Source: Pontibacillus litoralis JSM 072002
Lineage (GTDB): Bacteria; Bacillota; Bacilli; Bacillales; BH030062
Assembly: GCF_000775615.1 (NCBI RefSeq)
Contig: NZ_AVPG01000003.1
Coordinates: 118,272 to 182,271 of the forward strand
Reading direction: 5' to 3'
Length of the DNA: 64,000 nt
Numbering within the stretch: the first letter of the stretch is position 1; the number at the start of each line of letters is the position of its first letter. Below, in pieces: positions 57,839 to 64,000 of this stretch. The notes under the pieces are model-generated. The model made no database searches. It was not told the origin of the DNA and worked only from the letters and a program-made list of their open reading frames with translations. Both the position numbers and the translations under genes were made by a program.

Positions 57839-59344
57839 ATGAAGAAAGTCTCATCTGTATTTTGGATATCGATAGCCATCTCGGCCATTTTTGTATTATG
57901 GGGAGTTATCTCTCCAGAAAACCTAAAATCCAGCACAGGAAACATTCAAGGTTATCTCACAGAGAAATTTGGTTGGTTCTACTTAGGAACCGTCGCTATA
58001 TTCGTTATCTTTTCTATTTATTTAATTGTAAGTCCATATGGAAAATTACGATTAGGACAACCAGGTGAAAAGCCTGAATACAGTACACTAACTTGGTTCG
58101 CCATGTTATTTAGTGCTGGAATGGGAATCGGACTTGTATTTTGGGGATCGGCTGAACCAATTTCCCACTTTGCTACTCCACCAACAGGGGACCCTGAGTC
58201 AGCGCAGGCCGCTAAAGATGCATTGCGCTATTCTTTCTTCCACTGGGGAATCCATGTTTGGGCCATTTACACAGTAATTGCTCTCTCTATTGCATACTTC
58301 AAATTCCGCCGTCAAGCACCTGGAGTAATAAGTGCTACTTTCCAACCGCTTTTAGGAGATAGAGTAAACGGACCGTTCGGAAAGACAATTGATACTATTG
58401 CCGTATTTGCTACTGTATTTGGTGTTGCTACTTCCTTAGGACTTGGAGCAGCTCAAATCGCAGGTGGGTTATCCTACATTTCGGATATAGAAAATACGTT
58501 TATGACACAGCTTGTCATCATTCTTATCGTCACTGTTCTATTCATGCTATCGGCTTGGAGTGGAATTGGTAAAGGAATTAAATATTTAAGTAATGCTAAC
58601 ATCATTTTAGCTGTTGCACTTATGGTATTAACGCTGTTCTTAGGTCCAACAACATTTATTATGAATATGTTCTCTAGCACCATTGGATCTTATATTCAGA
58701 ACTTGCCAATGATGAGTTTCCAAATGGCACCAATGAGTACAGAGCATAACGAATGGATTCAAAACTGGACCGTCTTCTACTGGGCTTGGTTTATTGCCTG
58801 GTCACCATTTGTCGGTACCTTTATAGCCCGTGTATCTAAAGGGCGCACCATTCGTGAATTCGTCTTAGGTGTGTTATTGTTACCAACAATGTTTAGTGCT
58901 TTCTGGTTTGCTATATTTGGTGGTACTAGCCTAAAGCAAGAATTAGATGGTACGAATCCAGGTTTAACCGAATTGCAACCTGAACAAGTTTTATTTGGAA
59001 CGCTTGAAGGATTACCTTTTGGTCTCATTATTACCGTCGTTGCTATTTTACTCATAAGTACGTTCTTTATTACTTCCGCTGACTCTGCGACATTCGTACT
59101 TGGAATGCAGACGACAAATGGTAGCTTAAATCCACCAACAGTTGTTAAATTAACTTGGGGTGTGATACAAGCTTCTATTGCAGCTGTTCTTCTATCTTCT
59201 GGAGGATTAGATGCACTGCAAACAGCTTCCATCTTATCAGCCTTTCCATTTGCCTTTATTCTGTTGGCTATGATATGGTCATTGTTAAAGGCACTAAAGG
59301 AAGACACAGCTGAATTAAAGAAACAAGGGAAAATGAGAAGCTAA
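57839..59344 (+). CDS. opuD: BCCT-family glycine betaine transporter (OpuD-like)
   Basis: This 501-residue carrier has the 12-helix BCCT layout with GMGIGLVFWGSAEPISHF, the SSWSxG-like substrate region NWTVFYWAWFIAWSPFVGTF and FITSADSATFVLGM. It imports glycine betaine or a related osmolyte with sodium. The ATG at 57839 has AAGGAG ahead; the frame stays open to 57779 without a site. Its placement interrupts the usual purB-purK neighbourhood. Confidence 0.92.
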   Translation: MKKVSSVFWISIAISAIFVLWGVISPENLKSSTGNIQGYLTEKFGWFYLGTVAIFVIFSIYLIVSPYGKLRLGQPGEKPEYSTLTWFAMLFSAGMGIGLVFWGSAEPISHFATPPTGDPESAQAAKDALRYSFFHWGIHVWAIYTVIALSIAYFKFRRQAPGVISATFQPLLGDRVNGPFGKTIDTIAVFATVFGVATSLGLGAAQIAGGLSYISDIENTFMTQLVIILIVTVLFMLSAWSGIGKGIKYLSNANIILAVALMVLTLFLGPTTFIMNMFSSTIGSYIQNLPMMSFQMAPMSTEHNEWIQNWTVFYWAWFIAWSPFVGTFIARVSKGRTIREFVLGVLLLPTMFSAFWFAIFGGTSLKQELDGTNPGLTELQPEQVLFGTLEGLPFGLIITVVAILLISTFFITSADSATFVLGMQTTNGSLNPPTVVKLTWGVIQASIAAVLLSSGGLDALQTASILSAFPFAFILLAMIWSLLKALKEDTAELKKQGKMRS

Positions 59345-59357
59345 TAGAACATTCCCT

Positions 59358-59397
59358 ACAACCAAGACCTATGACGTACATAGGTCTTGGTTGTATA
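59358..59397 (+). terminator. Terminator of opuD
   Basis: Perfect 16-bp arms ACAACCAAGACCTATG and CATAGGTCTTGGTTGT around a 5-nt loop, followed by ATATTTT. Confidence 0.85.
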
Positions 59398-59551
59398 TTT
59401 TAATCCTTTTTATGGAGAACTTTTTTCCACTTCTTTGCATATACTACTATCTCCTCATATTCTATCAAGTCACTTCATAAGCATAGTATTATAGATTCTT
59501 CCATCTTCCCTTCTGGCGAAAAAGATACATATAAAGGCAGGAGGTGAATAC

Positions 59552-60838
59552 ATGCATATTCGTTCCTTAATACTTTTTCTTTTATACAGTATTTTCGCAT
59601 ATTTGTTCCAAGCTACTTTCGATACAGAAGATACCATCGTTGCTGTACTTGATTCAGGCATCGATATGGATCATCCTATGTTCGAAGAGCGACTCCTTCA
59701 AGGGTTTGACTTAATCGACGGAGACCATATACCAAACGATGAAGTCGGCCATGGCACCCAAGTCACTGGTATCATCATGCAATTAACAGAGGATTCTCCA
59801 GTACAAGTACTACCAGTTCGGAAACTAGGCAACCCAAACAACACCTCTCTTGCTATCTTACTCTCCATTATAAGCGGTGCTGACATCGTCAATATGAGCT
59901 TCCATCAACCGTATAATCCCATTACACAAAAAGTAATCGAATATGGCGCTAATAAGGATGTTCTCTTTATCGCATCGTCTGGTAACGAAGGAAAAGACAC
60001 GCTAACATACCCTGCGAAATATGAACACGTCATCCCTGTAGCTGCAACCAATAACAAGAATTCTATCTTATCAGGGAATTATGGTGAAGGAATTACTTAC
60101 ATTTCTCCTGGGATAAACGTGCTCAGCGCTGGACTCGGTGGTGAGCTTACAACAACTAGTGGTACAAGTATAGCGAGTGCTTATGCAACAGGAGTATTCG
60201 CATATTTAAAAGCTGAGTATCCACAAGCATCTAGTGAAGAGTTAGTCCAATATGTAAATCGTTATTCACGAACAATAATGTATACCATTGATGATAAGCA
60301 TCTAGAATTAAAAACGCTCGATATGGCCAAATTTAAAGCTGTCACGAATAAAAATAGTTACATGTGGTTTTCTGATATCCATTGGGGGTCAGAAGAAACA
60401 ATGGCTCCTTCTATTAAACTAGATGCCTATAACATTGATCGACTTTACTTGCATGATAAAGGAACATTTTATCAAACGTACACAGGCAACACGAACTCCA
60501 TCATGCTACCATCACACGAAGGAAATCATGATGTTCGCATCCATTTTCATGACGGCGATACATGGCAAGACAGGCGCATCACATATGAGATTGACAGCAC
60601 ACCTCCAACCATTGAAACCACGATAACGAATAATGAGAGCGCACCTAAATTACATGTACAAATTGATGAACCAAATATAGCTAACGTCTTGATCAATGGA
60701 CATCACCCAAAACACTATTTGGGCTACGGTCCAGTAGATGCTACGTTAAACCATTTTACTATTATTCGACCAAAAGAAACGATTGTCATTGAAGCCATCG
60801 ACACCCACGGAAACAGCAACACGAAGATTATCCACTAA
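59552..60838 (+). CDS. S8 family serine peptidase (subtilase) without propeptide
   Basis: This 428-residue protein has the subtilisin triad: Asp34 in AVLDSGID, His67 in GHGTQVTG and Ser206 in TSGTSIASA, with Asn145 (SSGNEG) as oxyanion-hole residue. A short hydrophobic N-terminus (about residues 5-20) is either a signal peptide or membrane anchor and runs straight into the catalytic domain, leaving no room for the usual I9 propeptide. After about residue 245 is a beta-rich domain of about 180 residues. AGGAGGTGAAT precedes the ATG. It is a single gene between opuD and purB. Confidence 0.88.
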   Translation: MHIRSLILFLLYSIFAYLFQATFDTEDTIVAVLDSGIDMDHPMFEERLLQGFDLIDGDHIPNDEVGHGTQVTGIIMQLTEDSPVQVLPVRKLGNPNNTSLAILLSIISGADIVNMSFHQPYNPITQKVIEYGANKDVLFIASSGNEGKDTLTYPAKYEHVIPVAATNNKNSILSGNYGEGITYISPGINVLSAGLGGELTTTSGTSIASAYATGVFAYLKAEYPQASSEELVQYVNRYSRTIMYTIDDKHLELKTLDMAKFKAVTNKNSYMWFSDIHWGSEETMAPSIKLDAYNIDRLYLHDKGTFYQTYTGNTNSIMLPSHEGNHDVRIHFHDGDTWQDRRITYEIDSTPPTIETTITNNESAPKLHVQIDEPNIANVLINGHHPKHYLGYGPVDATLNHFTIIRPKETIVIEAIDTHGNSNTKIIH

Positions 60839-60844
60839 AAATAA

Positions 60845-60886
60845 AAAACGCACCTAATGAAAACAATCTCATTAAGCACGTTTCAC
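60845..60886. terminator. Bidirectional terminator between the subtilase and purB
   Basis: AAACG, CA, CTAATGA pair with TCATTA, G, CACGTTT around AAACAATC, with A and T runs on the two sides. Confidence 0.7.
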
Positions 60887-60891
60887 TTTCT

Positions 60892-62184
60892 TTATAATCC
60901 TATTCGTTCGAATACATTGTCCACATTTTGCAAATGGTGCTTATAATCAAAGCACGCTTCTAGTTGCTCCTTACTAAGCGTGTTTTGAATGGTGTCATCT
61001 GCTTCTACTAGACTTCTAAAGGAAATACCTTTTTCCCATGCATCCATAGCCTTTGGTTGAACTAAATCATAAGCTTGTTCTCGCACCATGCCTTCATCAA
61101 TTAACGTTAATAAAACACGTTGGGAGAATATGAGTCCGTAAGTCTTGTCCATGTTGCGCTTCATATTCTCTTCATAAACCGTTAAATTCTCTACAATATT
61201 ACTGAAACGACTAAGCATGTAGTGTAAAGCAATCGTTGCATCTGGTAAAATGATGCGTTCAGCTGAAGAATGAGAAATATCACGTTCATGCCATAACGAT
61301 ACGTTCTCAAAAGCTGTAACCATATGACCTCTTATAACACGAGCCATTCCCGTCATGTTCTCCGATCCAATTGGATTACGTTTATGCGGCATTGCAGAAG
61401 AACCTTTTTGACCTTTAGCAAAAAATTCTTCCACTTCTCGTGTCTCTGTTTTTTGCAATCCGCGGATTTCAACGGCAAATTTCTCAATGGATGTTGCAAT
61501 CAACGCTAAAGTAGAAACATATTGTGCATGACGATCTCGCTGTAGTGTTTGGGTAGATACAGGCGCAGGTGTTAATCCTAGCTTCTCACAGACGTATTCC
61601 TCTACAAAAGGATCAATGTTAGCGTAAGTCCCAACAGCGCCTGAGAGCTTCCCGAATTCAATTTGCTGGGCTGCCATTTCGAATCTCTCTAAATTACGCT
61701 TCATTTCTTCATACCATAATGCGAGCTTCAAGCCAAATGTAGTTGGTTCTGCATGAACACCGTGTGTACGACCCATCATCACTGTATATTTATGCTCCTG
61801 TGCTTTTGCAGCTATTACATCAATGAAGTGATGCAGTTTTGCACGAATCTTTTCATTTGCTTGTTTTAATACGTAAGATAGCGCGGTATCGACTACATCT
61901 GTAGACGTTAAACCATAATGCACCCACTTACGCTCTTCCCCTAACGTTTCTGAAACTGCACGAGTAAAAGCCACCACATCATGACGCGTCTCCTCTTCAA
62001 TTTCATGAATACGAGCAATATCAAAAGAAGCATGCTCACGAATTTTTTTAACATCTTCTTGTGGTATGTAACCTAGCTCACTCCATGCCTCACAAGCTAA
62101 TATTTCAACCTCTAGCCAAGCATTAAAGCGATTCTCATCCGTCCAAATAGCTCCCATCTCAGGCTTTGTATAACGTTCAATCAT
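60892..62184 (-). CDS. purB: Adenylosuccinate lyase
   Basis: This 430-residue lyase acts twice in purine synthesis. It begins [19 protein letters not shown], has [31 protein letters not shown] with the catalytic His, and the signature [17 protein letters not shown]. The ATG at 62184 with GGAGG upstream is used. It is outside the pur operon, 3.6 kb away, and carries its own upstream PurBox and hairpin. Confidence 0.96.
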   Translation of the reverse strand: MIERYTKPEMGAIWTDENRFNAWLEVEILACEAWSELGYIPQEDVKKIREHASFDIARIHEIEEETRHDVVAFTRAVSETLGEERKWVHYGLTSTDVVDTALSYVLKQANEKIRAKLHHFIDVIAAKAQEHKYTVMMGRTHGVHAEPTTFGLKLALWYEEMKRNLERFEMAAQQIEFGKLSGAVGTYANIDPFVEEYVCEKLGLTPAPVSTQTLQRDRHAQYVSTLALIATSIEKFAVEIRGLQKTETREVEEFFAKGQKGSSAMPHKRNPIGSENMTGMARVIRGHMVTAFENVSLWHERDISHSSAERIILPDATIALHYMLSRFSNIVENLTVYEENMKRNMDKTYGLIFSQRVLLTLIDEGMVREQAYDLVQPKAMDAWEKGISFRSLVEADDTIQNTLSKEQLEACFDYKHHLQNVDNVFERIGL

Positions 62185-62198
62185 TTCCTCAACCTCCA

Positions 62199-62250
62199 CA
62201 AAAATAATAATAATAAAACCTATGCACGTTCCTAAGGGGAGGTACACAGG
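62199..62250 (-). promoter_or_regulatory. Terminator-like hairpin in the purB leader
   Basis: Leftward, CCTGTGTAC and GTGCATAGG pair over 9 bp (two wobble pairs) around a C-rich loop and are followed by TTTTATTATTATTATTTTT, 15 nt before the purB ribosome site. This would attenuate purB if no alternative fold forms. Confidence 0.5.
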
Positions 62251-62273
62251 CTTTACATGCTCACCAAACCTTT

Positions 62274-62321
62274 CATTCCCTCAAGCGAAAAATTTATATA
62301 ATATATCGTATCAAGAGGGAA
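62274..62321 (-). repeat. Inverted repeat ATTCCCTC/GAGGGAAT in the purB leader
   Basis: ATTCCCTC (62274-62281) and GAGGGAAT (62315-62322 region) could pair around a very AT-rich centre that also holds likely -10 sequences (TATATAAT). Confidence 0.45.
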
Positions 62322-62335
62322 TAAAAAAAGCAATA

Positions 62336-62348
62336 AATAACGAACAAT
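62336..62348 (-). promoter_or_regulatory. PurBox upstream of purB
   Basis: AATAACGAACAAT matches the PurBox at all but one position. A second inverted box is only weakly suggested at 62350-62362, so PurR control is likely but weaker than for the main operon. Confidence 0.6.
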
Positions 62349-62400
62349 AAATGTTGAATTGATGAAATCATTCGCTTTTAAAGCTTGAAAAAGTCACTCA

Positions 62401-62520
62401 TCATACGTTCACCTGCTGGGTAGGGTTGCCATTAACCTCTACAACTTCATTTTCATTAATAGCGATGTGATTTCTTCTGAATGGTGTCCTAGTTTCTATT
62501 CCTCGTGTAATTTTTGATGC
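62401..62520 (-). other. Open frame of 40 codons without a start
   Basis: Leftward, a frame including TRTPFRRNHIAINENEVVEV and ending QQVNV-TGA has protein-like composition but no start codon or ribosome site. It could be a decayed small gene between yebG and purB. No other gene is seen from 62185 to 62537. Confidence 0.25.
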
Positions 62521-62537
62521 CTAAATTCCACCTACAT

Positions 62538-62732
62538 TTATTCGCTTTTCACACCGTCAAAGATGATTTTTCTACCGATGGGTTCGACTTTTTTCTCACC
62601 GTTTATGATTCTCTCTTTAAATATTGGCTCTTCCACGCGACGAACGGGACGATACCCTTCCTCTTTCATCTGCTCTAACACTTGTACTATTGTCTTTCCT
62701 TCATCCACTGTAAATCTTTTCTTTTTACCCAT
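62538..62732 (-). CDS. yebG: NETI-motif protein (YebG)
   Basis: This 64-residue basic protein matches the NETI family: [20 protein letters not shown] then [13 protein letters not shown]; the eponymous NETI is here GKTI. Function unknown. It overlaps the end of yebE by 8 nt, the arrangement found upstream of purE in B. subtilis. Confidence 0.88.
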   Translation of the reverse strand: MGKKKRFTVDEGKTIVQVLEQMKEEGYRPVRRVEEPIFKERIINGEKKVEPIGRKIIFDGVKSE

Positions 62733-63285
62733 TCTTCTTTAAACGTCCTTTCCTTACTTGCTTGACCCAGAAGCCTCCTCTAATTTGCTTCGGTTCATAC
62801 GCGACAATAAACGCCTTAGGGTCTATTTCTTTAATGGTTTCATACAAAGCTAACTCATACTTCCTTGGTGTTAATATTTGCATCGCTAAACGATCGCCTT
62901 CCATCCCGTATGCAAACCAGCTCGTCACCCCATATCCTTTATCACGTAGCTGTTTAGTGAAATCAATATCTGGATTCGAAGAGATTACATTTACCGTAAT
63001 ATACCCAAGAGCTAACTTCTCTTCAATTTTCATACCGACAATAACACCTAAGCCGAAACCTAACGCATAAGCAATTATATTTTGAATTTGGTCTAAGTTT
63101 TCTAACACTAGCCCTAAACCAACAATATAAACTGTAATTTCGAACACGCTAATAAGAGCAGCCCAATATCGTTGGCCTTTTAAAGTAAATATCATTCGAA
63201 TCGTAAGAAAAGATACATAAAAAATATTAACAACAAAAATAATGAGTACCATAACTAGGCTATTACTTAATAAATTCTCTACCAT
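62725..63285 (-). CDS. yebE: DUF2179 membrane protein (YebE)
   Basis: This 186-residue protein has three N-terminal membrane helices (about 10-30, 40-60, 67-85), a [18 protein letters not shown] linker and a cytoplasmic DUF2179 domain ([20 protein letters not shown]). Function unknown. It leads the yebE-yebG pair. Confidence 0.9.
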   Translation of the reverse strand: MVENLLSNSLVMVLIIFVVNIFYVSFLTIRMIFTLKGQRYWAALISVFEITVYIVGLGLVLENLDQIQNIIAYALGFGLGVIVGMKIEEKLALGYITVNVISSNPDIDFTKQLRDKGYGVTSWFAYGMEGDRLAMQILTPRKYELALYETIKEIDPKAFIVAYEPKQIRGGFWVKQVRKGRLKKNG

Positions 63286-63426
63286 CCTTTTCCTTCACCC
63301 TTTCTTTTGCACACAAGATATATTACCTAAATCATTCACCTACTAAACAATTATGCATACACTATATCGCAAATGATTTTCTCTGTTCAACATTAAATTA
63401 CACAAAATAATGGAGGAGGTACTCAT

Positions 63427-63858
63427 ATGGATCCTTTTCAAAATATGCAAGAATGGCGAAAGAACTTAGATAGATTTTTTGGGGAAGATTTTTGGGGTGA
63501 ATTTGAAGGTGTTCTAAAGCCGAAAATACCTCAAATTAATATGTATCAATCGGACAATGAAATTATGTTGTATGCCAATATTCCTGGATTAGATGATGTC
63601 AATCAAGTCGATGTATACGTTTTTAATGCCACAATAGAGTTAAGAGGAGTCATCAATATCACCCCATCCCACCAACTTATTCAAGAAGAAATATTACAAG
63701 GGTCCTTTGAGCGAACCATTGAACTTCCTTATCCGGTAAGAAGTGACAAAATAAACGCCACCTATCAAAATGGTCTGCTTATTATTCAATTACATCGACT
63801 CATTCAACAAGATACAAATAAACAACGTATCCACATTCAATATTTAGAGAATACCTAA
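63427..63858 (+). CDS. Hsp20/alpha-crystallin family protein
   Basis: This 143-residue protein has an alpha-crystallin domain: PQINMYQSDNEIMLYANIPG at the start, ELRGVINITP, SFERTIELPYPVRSDKINAT and the closing YQNGLLIIQLHR. The N-terminal region (about 30 residues) is short. It is likely a small chaperone holding unfolded protein, or a spore-coat relative. AATGGAGGAGG precedes the ATG at 63427. Monocistronic. Confidence 0.87.
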   Translation: MDPFQNMQEWRKNLDRFFGEDFWGEFEGVLKPKIPQINMYQSDNEIMLYANIPGLDDVNQVDVYVFNATIELRGVINITPSHQLIQEEILQGSFERTIELPYPVRSDKINATYQNGLLIIQLHRLIQQDTNKQRIHIQYLENT

Positions 63859-63929
63859 TAATAATTTGTTAAGGAATCTATCCATCTACTATTCTTCTTA
63901 AAGCTCTTGTTTTCCTTTCCCTATAATAA

Positions 63930-63961
63930 AAAAACCCTTAGGATTGTTTACATTCCTAAGG
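63930..63961 (-). terminator. Terminator of the rRNA operon
   Basis: CCTTAGGA and TCCTAAGG pair, followed leftward by TTTTTTTATT. It lies 14 bp beyond the 5S rRNA 3' end. Confidence 0.85.
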
Positions 63962-63974
63962 ATTGGTACAGTTT

Positions 63975-64000
63975 GCCTGGCGACGTCCTACTCTTGCGGG
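63975..64000 (-). rRNA. rrf: 5S rRNA, 3' end (partial)
   Basis: The leftward strand reads CCCGCAAGAGTAGGACGTCG then CCAGGC, the conserved helix I/V end of Bacillus 5S rRNA. The gene continues beyond the window, implying an rRNA operon there. Confidence 0.88.

Overview
This is a low-GC Firmicute chromosome segment, almost certainly from a Bacillaceae bacterium. The evidence is strong GGAGG ribosome sites, frequent TTG and GTG starts, a T-box leader, a guanine riboswitch, Fur and PurR boxes, and the Bacillus subtilis yer/yeb/pur gene order (purD-yerA-yerB-yerC and pcrB-pcrA-ligA-camS-putP-gatCAB-dagK-rlmCD). The BCCT and Na+/proline carriers would suit a salt-tolerant genus such as Oceanobacillus or Virgibacillus, but the genus is inference.

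Layout. At 1-3.3 kb there is the 5' end of a leftward cas3, a leader, and a type I-C CRISPR array of 40 repeats. At 3.4-18 kb lie accessory and housekeeping genes: ywbE, formamidase fmdA-fmdB, a PH-domain protein, an MFS exporter, a Fur-type siderophore uptake locus, a MazG-like hydrolase, a UvrD-like helicase behind a HEAT-like ORF with a probable frameshift, a yoaS/yozG-type pair, a GNAT enzyme, a GHSLGG lipase with a small overlapping partner, and a HIRAN/HipA-N-like gene. At 18-22.9 kb, between dus and rlmCD, is a decayed mobile region: an IS30 relic, small HTH and membrane proteins, a compact module bounded by a 15-bp direct repeat (operator, leader peptide, small membrane protein, HTH protein, 24-residue Hol-Tox-like peptide), gene fragments, and a cytosine methyltransferase pseudogene whose middle has been inverted.

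From 22.9 to 46 kb the region is conserved core: rlmCD, dagK, gatCAB (transamidosome for Gln-tRNA), putP with a small accessory protein, the methyl-cycle/reverse transsulfuration operon yrrT-luxS-mccA-mccB, camS, ligA, pcrA, pcrB, a T-box-controlled glycyl-tRNA synthetase, yerC, yerB and yerA. From 46 to 57.7 kb is the IMP biosynthesis operon purE-K-C-S-Q-L-F-M-N-H-D, read leftward from a PurR-box promoter through a guanine riboswitch and terminator. purB is not in it: it lies 3.6 kb beyond, separated by a rightward opuD-type betaine carrier and a propeptide-less subtilase, and has its own PurBox and a terminator-like leader hairpin. The right end holds yebG, yebE, an Hsp20 gene and the 3' end of a leftward 5S rRNA, so an rRNA operon begins at the edge.

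Starts were chosen by ribosome-binding-site spacing and family length where possible. All functional names come from recognising motifs by eye; no database search was run.
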